Shown in pieces: positions 24,671 through 34,205 of a DNA stretch of 43,067 nt. The stretch lies in contig NZ_BJWE01000011.1 of assembly GCF_007990205.1 (NCBI RefSeq), positions 1 through 43,067 of the forward strand. Reading direction: 5' to 3'. Under the pieces are notes generated by a model. The model did not search any database, had not been told where the DNA came from, and saw only the letters and a list, made by a program, of their open reading frames with translations. Origin of the DNA: Pediococcus parvulus (lineage in GTDB: Bacteria > Bacillota > Bacilli > Lactobacillales > Lactobacillaceae). Within the stretch, counting starts at the first letter, position 1. Every line of letters begins with the position of its first letter. The position numbers and the translations under genes are program-made.

Positions 24671-26053
24671 CTAGAAAACGATAACTGGTGTTCCCAATGC
24701 TACGAGTTTGTAAACCTTTGGCATCACAGATGGTGGCGTATTAATGCATCCATTTGAACCGTGCGTCTTGTACCAAGTACCACCAAACGTTGGTTGCCAG
24801 GAAGCATCATGAATTCCAATCCCAGTGTCATCGATTGGCATCCAGTAGCTAACCTTAGTAGCATATTTGGTTCCATCTAATTCTGATCCCTTTAAAGTTG
24901 CGTTACGTTTCTTTGCCCAAACGGACCAAACGCCGGTTGTTGTTGTTTGTTTGGGTGGTAAGCCAGTAACGACGTTTGTCTTAAGCTTTAATTTGCCGTT
25001 GACATAGATAAACATCTTTTGGTTCTTTTTATCGACTTCAACATACGTATTGCCAATAACTTGTTTCTTCGTATTGTAGCCCGTTCCTTGAACAATTGGT
25101 TGCCGTGTAAAATCTTTCCCCTTTAGGATTTCTGCAGTAAGGGCCGCCGTTTCATCATCGACTTTTAAGCTCCATCCATAAAATCCACCACTTACCGTAA
25201 CAGTTCCACGTAATGTACTCTTGAATGTCTTCTTTTTGCCATAGGTCCGGTACTTGGTATTAATTTTCGAAACGTAAGCTTTAACTAAAGTTGAGTTTAA
25301 ACTGAGCTGACCATTTTTGTAAGTGAGCCATTTTGCAATTTCACTTTTTGGAATTGCAAATTTATAACCACCGACATTATAGTTTGCTTTTTCATTTATA
25401 ATGGCATTCGTTTTTTTTGCGATTTTAGCATCTGAACCAGTTGTGACTGACGCATAAACGGCTTTGGTAATCGGGAGAGTAGTTGCACCAGAGGCTAAAG
25501 CTTTTTTTAGTTTGGAGGCTAGTTTAGCGGCATAAATTTTGTTTCCTTGCGTTCCATTACTTAATTTGACTTGACCATTTGTAATGGTCAAAGTGCCGTT
25601 CTTACCCGCTGTTCGAGTCTTATTTAATTTAGTGACTTCTTGATTGACCAACTTTGTGAATTGTTTTGAATTCTGAGTTGTGGTTAATTTAGTGGTTGAG
25701 CTGGCCTGCACAACATGCGCTAAATGAAGTGGCCATGACCAAACTGACTGTTTGTTTAAAGTAGTTTTTAAGGCCGTGGTTGATTTCAACTTCAAACCGA
25801 CTTGTTTTGTATTGAAGCTTGTTAGAGTTTTACCATTTTGGGTAATGGAGAATTTACGATTGGTCAGCTGATTTGTGATGGTAGTGGATGCTTGTTGCAC
25901 CGTTTTATTACCCACATTTATTCCCGCCACCTTAGTGTTAGGCAAAAAGCGATTGTTGGTAGCAAAGTAATAACTGCCGATCCCATAAACAACGGCGATA
26001 AGCACGATGAAAATGCTAAGTACTCGCCAATTGCTTTTAGATTTGTGTCTCAT
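24671..26053 (-). CDS. L,D-transpeptidase (YkuD) with N-terminal anchor and VanW-like domain
   Basis: 460 residues. ATG 26053 with AGGAGG upstream. A membrane helix at residues 11-30 is followed by a long Thr/Lys-rich extracellular region that looks like duplicated peptidoglycan-binding (PG_binding_4) repeats. The YkuD domain occupies about residues 335-460. It begins with GNTYVEVDKKNQKMFIYVNGK, has MPIDDTGIGIHD, and ends in the catalytic THGSNGCINTPP with Cys436 and His431. These enzymes form 3-3 peptidoglycan cross-links or attach proteins to the wall without beta-lactam-type transpeptidation. The gene has its own terminator; a candidate promoter with TATACAAT lies about 40 bases upstream. 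The predicted protein is very basic. Confidence 0.9.
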   Translation of the reverse strand: MRHKSKSNWRVLSIFIVLIAVVYGIGSYYFATNNRFLPNTKVAGINVGNKTVQQASTTITNQLTNRKFSITQNGKTLTSFNTKQVGLKLKSTTALKTTLNKQSVWSWPLHLAHVVQASSTTKLTTTQNSKQFTKLVNQEVTKLNKTRTAGKNGTLTITNGQVKLSNGTQGNKIYAAKLASKLKKALASGATTLPITKAVYASVTTGSDAKIAKKTNAIINEKANYNVGGYKFAIPKSEIAKWLTYKNGQLSLNSTLVKAYVSKINTKYRTYGKKKTFKSTLRGTVTVSGGFYGWSLKVDDETAALTAEILKGKDFTRQPIVQGTGYNTKKQVIGNTYVEVDKKNQKMFIYVNGKLKLKTNVVTGLPPKQTTTTGVWSVWAKKRNATLKGSELDGTKYATKVSYWMPIDDTGIGIHDASWQPTFGGTWYKTHGSNGCINTPPSVMPKVYKLVALGTPVIVF

Positions 26054-26160
26054 TTTGTTCCTCCTAAATTGTGTTCATGTATTAATTGTATAATTCAAGA
26101 TACTGCAAAAGGAAAGAAACTTCAATATAAGAATTATATGATAGGTAAAACTAAGCAAAC

Positions 26161-26208
26161 AAAAAAAACAACAATTCACATCATGGAAATTCGCGAATTG
26201 TTGTTTTT
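26161..26208 (-). terminator. ldh terminator
   Basis: AAACAACAATTC (26167-26178) pairs with GAATTGTTGTTT (26194-26205). On the minus strand the stem is followed by a run of eight T. It ends the ldh transcript and may also work in the other direction. Confidence 0.88.
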
Positions 26209-26234
26209 CAATTACTCAGAAGTAATTATTACCT

Positions 26235-27224
<990 letters not shown>

Positions 27225-27233
27225 TCAGCTACA

Positions 27234-27242
27234 AGTATAACA
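27234..27242 (-). promoter_or_regulatory. Extended -10 promoter of ldh
   Basis: TG-T-TATACT on the minus strand, about 37 bases before the TTG start. The -35 region is weak. Confidence 0.6.
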
Positions 27243-27341
27243 CGTTACCCATTGGTTTCGCATTCACTAATTAAACTTTTCACAAAATTAAATTTAGTCG
27301 GTTTCACTAATTATTTTTTCAGTGTGTTTGAGGTTACAAAA

Positions 27342-27370
27342 CTGCAAGCCATAAGTGAATATGCTACAAT
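27342..27370 (+). promoter_or_regulatory. Promoter of the pth operon
   Basis: CTGCAA (27342-27347), 17-base spacer and extended -10 TG-C-TACAAT (27362-27370). The predicted start is near 27377, inside the palindrome TTGATTGATCAATCAA (27370-27385). Confidence 0.65.
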
Positions 27371-27390
27371 TGATTGATCAATCAAACGGA

Positions 27391-27430
27391 GTGCTGAACG
27401 GATTATTTCTGTTCGGCTATTTTGTATTTT
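27391..27430 (+). terminator. Leader terminator before pth
   Basis: GCTGAAC (27393-27399) pairs with GTTCGGC (27411-27417), with one G-U pair, followed by TATTTTGTATTTTTG. It sits between the pth promoter and the pth start, so it must be read through or relieved for expression, or it ends a short RNA of about 50 bases. Confidence 0.65.
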
Positions 27431-27470
27431 TGCCACAAATTGGAAAGAAATTAGGAGAGCTTAGATAAAC

Positions 27471-28028
27471 ATGAAAATGATCGTTGGATTAGGGAATATT
27501 GGTACACAGTATGACGAAACAAGACATAATACTGGTTTTATGGTTGTGGATCGACTAGCAGGTCTATATCACACAACATTTTCTAAACACCAAATGGAAG
27601 CAAGTTTGGCAACCACACAGATTAATGGTGAAAAGGTTTTGTTGGTAAAACCTTCCACCTATATGAATGAATCTGGCCGGGCGGTTCGTCCTTTGATGGA
27701 TTATTACAAAATTGACATTAAAGATTTGATCGTGGTTTATGACGATATGGATTTACCAGTTGGTAAAATTCGTTTTCGTCAAAAGGGTGCTGCTGGTGGA
27801 CACAACGGCATAAAAAGTTTAATTGCCCATTTAAAGACTCAAGACTTTGACCGCTTAAAAGTTGGAACAGATCATCCCCAAAAGACAACGGTGGTTAATT
27901 ACGTATTGAGTAAATTCACGGCCACACAACAACCTTTGTTTGATGAAAGTGTTGACCAAGCTATCAAAGGTCTTGAAGACTGGGTTCACGGAATGACAAT
28001 TGCAGATTTGATGAATAAGTATAATTAG
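27471..28028 (+). CDS. pth: Peptidyl-tRNA hydrolase
   Basis: 185 residues. ATG 27471 with TAGGAGAG at 27452-27459. The start is MKMIVGLGNIGTQYDETRHNTGF, with the catalytic His in DETRHNTGF (residue 19) and the conserved Asn of that motif. KPSTYMNESGRAV and VYDDMDLPVGKIRFR (Asp of the active site) follow, and GGHNGIKSL near residue 110. Pth releases tRNA from prematurely dropped peptidyl-tRNAs, and in recent work it also acts in ribosome quality control. It leads the pth-mfd-flippase-rqcP run and is 22 bases from mfd. Confidence 0.98.
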   Translation: MKMIVGLGNIGTQYDETRHNTGFMVVDRLAGLYHTTFSKHQMEASLATTQINGEKVLLVKPSTYMNESGRAVRPLMDYYKIDIKDLIVVYDDMDLPVGKIRFRQKGAAGGHNGIKSLIAHLKTQDFDRLKVGTDHPQKTTVVNYVLSKFTATQQPLFDESVDQAIKGLEDWVHGMTIADLMNKYN

Positions 28029-28050
28029 AAAATCAGAAAGGAGATCCATA

Positions 28051-31000
28051 ATGGAGATTCAGGATTTCTTTGCCCAAAGCGATGGGATTCAACAAGTTTT
28101 AAAAGAAGCTCAACCGAAAAAACGGCAATTGGTTACCGGCCTTGTTGGATCTGCAAGAACCCTTTTATTAAGTGAGTTGCTTAAAAAGAAGCAGTCGCCT
28201 ATTTTAACAGTTTCAGATAATCTTTATCATGCTCAACAACTTAGTGATGATTTACAAAATATTCTTGATGACACCCAGATCTATCTTTTTCCTGCTGAAG
28301 AGACACTTGCGGCTTCAGCTGCCACAAGTTCTCCAATTTATCGAGGTCAACGGACTGAGTTTTTACAAGCACTTTTGAGTAATAAACCAGGAGTGTATGT
28401 GACTTCCGTATCCGGGATTCGCCGTTTCTTACCACCAAAAGAAGTGATGAAACAGGCCGTGGTGGACGTGAAGGTTGGGGCGGAATTTGAGCTTACCCAA
28501 TTGGAAGATCAATTAATTGATATGGGCTATGTGCGCGAAGAAATGGTGGCTCGCCCAGGAGACTTTGCTGTTCGGGGGTCAATTGTTGATATTTATCCGC
28601 TTGACACGGAATACCCAGTTCGAATTGACTTTTTTGATACTGAGGTTGACTCGTTAAGATATTTTGATGCTGAGAATCAACGCAGTGTAGAAAATATTGA
28701 TGAAAGTCTTATTTTACCGGCCACAGACTTTATTGTGACTAGAGACATGCTACAAAGGGGGATCCAGGGTTTTCAAAAGGCCGTTGAAAAAGAAAAAAAA
28801 CATTTAAAAAGTGATAATGATTTACAATTATTGACAGAAAAATCCACTGATATTCTTGATCGTTGGCAACAACGGGATGTTCGGCCTGATGATATTGTGT
28901 TTACGGATTATTTATATGACAGGAAAAGTACGTTGTTAGATTATATGGCTAATTCTGGTGTACTGGTGATGGATGATTATTCACGGATTCTAGAAGCCGA
29001 AAATGATTTGCAAGATGATGAAGCCGAGTGGGTTGCTGATAAACTTAAAACTCATGAAGTAATTTCAACACAAAAGTTTGGTTTTGAGATTCGAACGTTA
29101 ATTAAAGAAAATGACCAAGCACAAATTTTGTTATCTCTATTTCAAAAGGGACTTGGTCGTCTGAAACTAGATAAATTAACGGATCTTCGTACCCGTGCCA
29201 TGCAAGAATTCTTTGGTCAAATGCCAGTGCTAAAAACGGAGATGGATCGATGGCACAAACAACAGCAAACCGTTGTTGTTCTGATTCAAAAAAAGGATCG
29301 GTTAGACAAAGTTAACGAAACACTGAGAGACTTTGAAATTGACGCAGTGGTTGCTCATGGAAAGACGATTCATGCCCAAACCGTGACCATCATGCAAGGT
29401 GAATTAGCAAGCGGTTTTGAATTCCCAGACGCCAGCTTGGTGATTGTAACTGAGCATGAATTGTTTGCAAAAATTCCCAAAAAACGACCTAAACGGCAAA
29501 AAATGGAAAATGCGCAACGTCTAAAGAGTTACACCGAACTAAAACCAGGAGATTATGTTGTTCACGTGAATCATGGAATTGGGCGCTATACAGGGATGAC
29601 CACGCTATTGGTTGATGGGGTGCATCAGGATTACATTACCATCCAGTATTCGGGAAGTGGTAAACTTTTTATTCCTGTGACCCAGTTAAACTTAGTACAA
29701 AAGTACGTAGCGTCTGAGGGCAAAAACCCTCACTTAAATAAATTAGGTGGCAGTGACTGGGCGAAAACTAAACGTCGAGTTGCTGCAAAGATTGAAGACA
29801 TTGCGGATGAGTTGGTAGAACTTTATGCGCAACGAGAGGCAGAAACTGGATATGCGTTTTTACCTGACGATGACTATCAACATCAGTTTGAAGACGATTT
29901 TGCCTATACAGAAACACCGGATCAATTGCGCAGTGTAACAGAAATTAAACGTGATATGGAACGCGCGAAACCAATGGATCGGTTGTTAGTAGGAGATGTG
30001 GGTTATGGTAAGACGGAAGTAGCCCTACGTGCAGCTTTTAAAGCAATCGAATCAGGAAAACAGGTGGCTTTTTTAGTGCCAACAACAATTTTGGCACAGC
30101 AACATTATGAAACAATGATTAACCGGTTTAGTGGTTATCCAATTTCTGCTGGTGTGCTTTCTCGGTTCCGAACCAAAGGCCAAATCAAGGAAACATTGAC
30201 AGGTTTGAAAAATGGTACGGTTGATATTGTGGTTGGCACACATCGATTACTGTCAAAAGATGTGAAGTTTCAGGATTTAGGCTTGCTAATTATTGATGAA
30301 GAGCAACGATTTGGTGTGAAACATAAGGAACGAATTAAACATCTGAAATCAGACGTGGATGTTTTAACGTTGACTGCAACCCCGATTCCTCGGACCTTGA
30401 ACATGTCTATGATTGGAGTACGTGATCTTTCTGTGATCGAAACACCGCCAACCAATCGGTATCCCATTCAAACCTATGTTATGGAGGAAAACGCCGGTGC
30501 GATTCGGGATGGCATTCATCGCGAAATGCAACGGGGTGGTCAAGTCTTTTATTTGCATAATCGGGTTGAAGATATCGAAGAAACGGTAAGTCAGATTGAA
30601 GCGCTGGTACCTGAAGCAAGTGTGACTTATATTCATGGCCAGATGTCTGAAAAACAAATGGAAGACGTTTTGTATGATTTTGTGCAGGGCGAATATGATG
30701 TATTGGTAACCACCACAATTATTGAAACTGGTGTCGATATCCCTAATGTAAATACGCTATTTGTGGAAAATGCGGATCACATGGGATTGTCGCAGCTATA
30801 TCAATTACGTGGTCGAATTGGACGCAGTAGTCGAGTGGCCTATGCTTATTTCACTTACAAACCCAATAAAGTTTTGACTGAGGTTAGTGAAAAACGGTTG
30901 GAGGCCATTAAGGATTTCACGGAATTAGGTTCAGGATTTAAGATTGCTATGCGAGATTTGTCAATTCGTGGTGCCGGTAATTTATTAGGCAAGCAACAAC

Positions 31001-31557
31001 ATGGATTTATTGATTCTGTCGGTTATGATTTATATACGCAGATGTTATCTGATGCGGTCGCCAAAAAGCAGGGTAAATCAGCGAAGGTTAAGACGGACGC
31101 AGAGGTTGAGCTTGGCATTGAGGCTTATTTGCCAAGTGATTATATTGAAGATCAGCGACAAAAAATTGAGCTTTATAAACGCATTCGCCAAATTGAAAGT
31201 CAAGATCAGTTTGTGGAAATTCAAGAGGACTTGATTGACCGGTTTGGAGAATATCCAATTGAAGTAACCAACTTATTGGCGGTTGGTCAGATTAAAATGT
31301 TGGCTGATGAAGCCTTGATCGAAAAAATCCAGCGCCAAAAAGACGATATATTTGTGACACTTTCCGCGCGAGCTACGCAAAAACTTCAGCAGGCAGATAT
31401 CTTTGAGGCTTTGTCGGCCACCCAATTACGAGCTATGGTAAACATTGATAATGGTAAGATGCAGATTAAACTGGTTATTCAGCCTGAAATGAAAGAAAAA
31501 GATTGGTTAAAACAATTACAACAGTTTGTAGAAGCTTTAATAAAAAAAGTGGCGTAA
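28051..31557 (+). CDS. mfd: Transcription-repair coupling factor Mfd
   Basis: 1168 residues, full length (B. subtilis 1177). ATG 28051 with AAAGGAGAT upstream. The UvrB-like N-terminal part includes SSPIYRGQRTEF and VARPGDFAVRGSIVDIYP. The RNA polymerase-interacting domain follows near 495 (ELKPGDYVVHVNHGIGRYTGM). The translocase motor has Walker A GDVGYGKTEVA near 649, DEEQRFGV, LTATPIPRTLNMS, and the C-terminal RGRIGRSSRVAYAYF and GAGNLLGKQQHGFIDSVGYDLY. Mfd pushes RNA polymerase off damaged template and recruits UvrA. It is in the same run as pth, as in B. subtilis. Confidence 0.98.
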   Translation: MEIQDFFAQSDGIQQVLKEAQPKKRQLVTGLVGSARTLLLSELLKKKQSPILTVSDNLYHAQQLSDDLQNILDDTQIYLFPAEETLAASAATSSPIYRGQRTEFLQALLSNKPGVYVTSVSGIRRFLPPKEVMKQAVVDVKVGAEFELTQLEDQLIDMGYVREEMVARPGDFAVRGSIVDIYPLDTEYPVRIDFFDTEVDSLRYFDAENQRSVENIDESLILPATDFIVTRDMLQRGIQGFQKAVEKEKKHLKSDNDLQLLTEKSTDILDRWQQRDVRPDDIVFTDYLYDRKSTLLDYMANSGVLVMDDYSRILEAENDLQDDEAEWVADKLKTHEVISTQKFGFEIRTLIKENDQAQILLSLFQKGLGRLKLDKLTDLRTRAMQEFFGQMPVLKTEMDRWHKQQQTVVVLIQKKDRLDKVNETLRDFEIDAVVAHGKTIHAQTVTIMQGELASGFEFPDASLVIVTEHELFAKIPKKRPKRQKMENAQRLKSYTELKPGDYVVHVNHGIGRYTGMTTLLVDGVHQDYITIQYSGSGKLFIPVTQLNLVQKYVASEGKNPHLNKLGGSDWAKTKRRVAAKIEDIADELVELYAQREAETGYAFLPDDDYQHQFEDDFAYTETPDQLRSVTEIKRDMERAKPMDRLLVGDVGYGKTEVALRAAFKAIESGKQVAFLVPTTILAQQHYETMINRFSGYPISAGVLSRFRTKGQIKETLTGLKNGTVDIVVGTHRLLSKDVKFQDLGLLIIDEEQRFGVKHKERIKHLKSDVDVLTLTATPIPRTLNMSMIGVRDLSVIETPPTNRYPIQTYVMEENAGAIRDGIHREMQRGGQVFYLHNRVEDIEETVSQIEALVPEASVTYIHGQMSEKQMEDVLYDFVQGEYDVLVTTTIIETGVDIPNVNTLFVENADHMGLSQLYQLRGRIGRSSRVAYAYFTYKPNKVLTEVSEKRLEAIKDFTELGSGFKIAMRDLSIRGAGNLLGKQQHGFIDSVGYDLYTQMLSDAVAKKQGKSAKVKTDAEVELGIEAYLPSDYIEDQRQKIELYKRIRQIESQDQFVEIQEDLIDRFGEYPIEVTNLLAVGQIKMLADEALIEKIQRQKDDIFVTLSARATQKLQQADIFEALSATQLRAMVNIDNGKMQIKLVIQPEMKEKDWLKQLQQFVEALIKKVA

Positions 31558-31575
31558 ATTTAGGAGGGAACTCCC

Positions 31576-33165
31576 GTGCAAAATAAAAAAATGAAGACTG
31601 TTATGCAAGGAGCGTTTATCCTAACGATTGCGTCATTAGTGGCGAAGGTTCTTAGCGCTATTTATCGAATTCCGCTGCAAAACTTAGTTGGCAATACTGG
31701 TTTTTATGTCTATCAACAAATTTATCCCATTTACGGAATTGGAATCACCTTTGCATTGAGCGGTTTTCCAGTTTTTATTTCAAAATTGATTGCAGAACAA
31801 GATTCAGAAGCTCAGAAAGTTAAAGTGGCTCGCCAATCTTTTTTAATTTTAGGTCTGATTTCCCTTGCCCTTGTGGTATTTTTGTTAATTGGAGCACCTG
31901 AGATTGCCCGTGGAATGGGAGATTCCGGGTTAACGCCAATTATCAGATGTGTATCGTTCATGTTTGTTTTTATGCCTTTTTTAGCGGTTGGTCGGGGATA
32001 CTACCAAGGTGTTTTTCAGATGGTACCTACTGCTCGTTCGCAAATTATGGAACAGGTTGTGCGGGTAGCTGTCATTATTGGTGTTGCCTATACAGCGGCA
32101 CATCAAAATTGGGATGTCTACAAAATGGGCACTTGGGCAATGTCAGGTGCCGTGATTGCGGCAGTTGTTAGTACGCTATACTTTTTAAGACTTTTCCGTG
32201 TGAAAATTTTTGCGCCAATACAAGGCTTGTCAAGACAGCCACTTATTTCCGGAAGTTATGGAAAATTGACTAAACGTTTTTTCGTGGAAGGTGGCACGAT
32301 TTGCCTGTTTGCGGCAATCATCATTTTATTACAGCTGATTGATTCATTTTCTGTAAAAAATGGATTGGTCGCGCAAGGTTTATCTAATGGTGCAGCTAAG
32401 TCGTTAAAAGGGGTGTATGATCGAGCTCAACCGCTTGTTCAGCTTGGCTTAGTCATTGCAACCTCGTTTTCAACGACCTTATTACCATCGCTAACCAAGG
32501 CGGTGCAAAACCGCAATCAATATGATTTTAAACGGACTGCTCAATCGATGTTTCATATTTGTTTAGCTATTTCTACTGCGGCAACTGTAGGAATGGTGAC
32601 GTTATTGCCACAAATCAATCAGATTTTGTTCGGCAATACTGAAGGCACAATGGCTATTCAGATTTACGTTGTGGCTGTTATTTTGGCCTCACTAATTGCG
32701 ACTTATAATAGTGTTTTGCAGAGCCTAAATATTTTTCGGCCTGCCATCTTTGCCTTTACAATTGGCTTGGTTGTCAAACTTGCCTTAAATCAAACGGCAG
32801 TCGTGAAGTATGGAATTGACGGTGCTAGTTGGGTTACCGTGTTGAGTTTAGCCGTTATATTGGGATGTATGCAAGTAAGAATTCCCGCCTATTTAAAAGG
32901 TAAATTGCATCTTGGATGGCAATTCTTTGGTAAACTGACAGTTGCAAGCCTAGTGATGGTTGTTAGTGTTACGTTAATGCGTTGGGGGTTGTTAAGCCTA
33001 TTGCCAGATCTCAATCGAATTGGATTGAGTTTAGTGGTTATCGTGATTGTTTTGGTAGGAATTTTGGTGTTCGCGACGATGTCAATTGAATTACGATTGT
33101 TCACCATAAGGGAGTGGCTGACGATTCCGTATGGTAAGAAACTGTTAAAGAAATTAATTAAGTAG
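31576..33165 (+). CDS. Polysaccharide/lipid flippase family protein (YabM/SpoVB-like)
   Basis: 529 residues from GTG 31576, with AGGAGGGAA upstream. Some 14 membrane helices are predicted from the hydrophobic pattern. The start (GAFILTIASLVAKVLSAIYRIPLQNLVGNTGFYVYQQIYPIY) and the middle (RGYYQGVFQMVPTARSQIMEQVVRV) are characteristic of the SpoVB/YabM branch of the MOP flippase superfamily, to which MurJ also belongs. It likely moves lipid-linked saccharides across the membrane. The exact substrate, and whether it is this species' lipid II flippase, cannot be told. It occupies the yabM position between mfd and the S4 protein. Confidence 0.88.
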   Translation: MQNKKMKTVMQGAFILTIASLVAKVLSAIYRIPLQNLVGNTGFYVYQQIYPIYGIGITFALSGFPVFISKLIAEQDSEAQKVKVARQSFLILGLISLALVVFLLIGAPEIARGMGDSGLTPIIRCVSFMFVFMPFLAVGRGYYQGVFQMVPTARSQIMEQVVRVAVIIGVAYTAAHQNWDVYKMGTWAMSGAVIAAVVSTLYFLRLFRVKIFAPIQGLSRQPLISGSYGKLTKRFFVEGGTICLFAAIIILLQLIDSFSVKNGLVAQGLSNGAAKSLKGVYDRAQPLVQLGLVIATSFSTTLLPSLTKAVQNRNQYDFKRTAQSMFHICLAISTAATVGMVTLLPQINQILFGNTEGTMAIQIYVVAVILASLIATYNSVLQSLNIFRPAIFAFTIGLVVKLALNQTAVVKYGIDGASWVTVLSLAVILGCMQVRIPAYLKGKLHLGWQFFGKLTVASLVMVVSVTLMRWGLLSLLPDLNRIGLSLVVIVIVLVGILVFATMSIELRLFTIREWLTIPYGKKLLKKLIK

Positions 33166-33196
33166 GTTTATAAATAAAAGAAGTGAGGAAAAATAA

Positions 33197-33466
33197 ATGC
33201 GATTGGACAAATTTTTAAAGGTGTCAAGAATTATTAAACGTCGCTCTGTTGCAAAGGAAATTGCGGATCAAGGAAGAATCTTGATTAATGATCGTACTGC
33301 TAAATCGTCAACTGATGTTTCAGTAAATGATCAAATCGTGATTAAATTTGGTAATAAAACATTAACGATTCGGGTAGACGCTTTGTTAGAAACAACCAAG
33401 AAGGATGATGCAGAGCGGATGTACACCATTTTATCTGAAGATTACGCACAAGATTTTCGAAAATAG
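33197..33466 (+). CDS. rqcP: RqcP, S4-domain ribosome quality control protein
   Basis: 89 residues. ATG 33197 with AGTGAGGAAA upstream. The whole protein is one S4 RNA-binding fold ([26 protein letters not shown]...) and aligns along its length with B. subtilis YabO/RqcP, including the [12 protein letters not shown] tail. RqcP works with RqcH at split 50S subunits to add alanine tails to stalled chains. It follows the flippase gene by 31 bases and ends in a terminator. Confidence 0.93.
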   Translation: MRLDKFLKVSRIIKRRSVAKEIADQGRILINDRTAKSSTDVSVNDQIVIKFGNKTLTIRVDALLETTKKDDAERMYTILSEDYAQDFRK

Positions 33467-33513
33467 ATTTCTGGTTTTGTTATAACCAAAGGCAGATCAG
33501 TACTAGTTTATTT

Positions 33514-33558
33514 TGGGACTGGCTTTCCACTTTGTGGGAGTTTAGTCCCTTTTTTAGT
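33514..33558 (+). terminator. Terminator after rqcP
   Basis: GGGACT (33515-33520) pairs with AGTCCC (33544-33549), with an inner TCCAC/GTGGGA stem, then a run of six T and further T. Confidence 0.8.
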
Positions 33559-33607
33559 AGTTAGGAAACCACTTACAAAATTTAATGAATTCTTTCCAAC
33601 AAATCCA

Positions 33608-33636
33608 TAGACACTGATATAAGAGCTTGTTATAAT
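33608..33636 (+). promoter_or_regulatory. divIC promoter
   Basis: TAGACA (33608-33613), 17-base spacer and perfect extended -10 TG-T-TATAAT (33628-33636). Confidence 0.75.
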
Positions 33637-33679
33637 TGCCTTTAGAGATGTTTAAAATTTGGGGACGGGGGTTGTGTAA

Positions 33680-34051
33680 ATGGCAAGTAACGTGAACGGG
33701 TCACAGCGTAATTTAACCAAAACAAACGAAAAAATCAGAAAAATTCGTACAACTCGACTGCACCGTTTTTATATCATTATGGGAATTTTCATTGTATTTG
33801 TTGGTATTTTTGGCTTTCAAATTATCCACACTCACTATCAACGAGCGGCTGTGGATCAACAAATTCAGACTAGTAAATCACATTATTCTGCGGCAAAAGC
33901 AGAAAATAAGACGCTAGGTTTGCAAGTGAAACAATTAAATGATTCCAATTACTTACAAAAATTGTTGAGAGAAAAATACTATTATAGTAAATCGGGTGAA
34001 ATAATTTACAGTTTACCTTCGGATCATTCATCCGATGTCAGTCAAAATTAA
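33680..34051 (+). CDS. divIC: Septum formation initiator DivIC (FtsB-like)
   Basis: 123 residues. ATG 33680 with GGGGGT upstream. A basic cytoplasmic N-terminus (about 1-32) is followed by a single membrane helix near 33-55 (FYIIMGIFIVFVGIFGFQII). An extracellular coiled coil follows around 60-95 (KSHYSAAKAENKTLGLQVKQL), then YLQKLLREKYYYSKSGEIIYSLP, the typical DivIC/FtsB end. DivIC joins FtsL and DivIB in the divisome to activate septal wall synthesis. It is between rqcP and the S1-domain gene, as in B. subtilis. Confidence 0.92.
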   Translation: MASNVNGSQRNLTKTNEKIRKIRTTRLHRFYIIMGIFIVFVGIFGFQIIHTHYQRAAVDQQIQTSKSHYSAAKAENKTLGLQVKQLNDSNYLQKLLREKYYYSKSGEIIYSLPSDHSSDVSQN

Positions 34052-34064
34052 TTGAATTTTTTAG

Positions 34065-34118
34065 AAGTGGTTATCTTTTTCGAGTGCGTATTCTCACGGA
34101 AAAGATGATCACTTTTTG
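34065..34118 (+). terminator. divIC terminator
   Basis: AAGTGGTTATCTTTT (34065-34079) pairs with AAAAGATGATCACTT (34100-34114), with two G-U pairs, followed by TTTG. It is a long stem and a wide loop. Confidence 0.75.
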
Positions 34119-34162
34119 TTTAAAAATTCGTTTAGGATATACTCGCACTTGCATTCATGTGG

Positions 34163-34171
34163 TGCTATACT
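34163..34171 (+). promoter_or_regulatory. Extended -10 promoter of the S1-domain gene
   Basis: TG-C-TATACT, about 35 bases before the ATG at 34206; no clear -35. Confidence 0.5.
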
Positions 34172-34205
34172 TATTACACATAGTCTAAGGAGGAAGTACT
34201 TTTTT

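Noticed and set aside
27268-27290. Possible Rex operator upstream of ldh
   Set aside because: Only one TTGTGAA half-site is present on the minus strand; the second half does not match, so the call is not supported.
34116-34205. 30-residue extension of the S1-domain protein
   Set aside because: It covers the promoter and the AAGGAGG site; the S1 domain starts at 34206.
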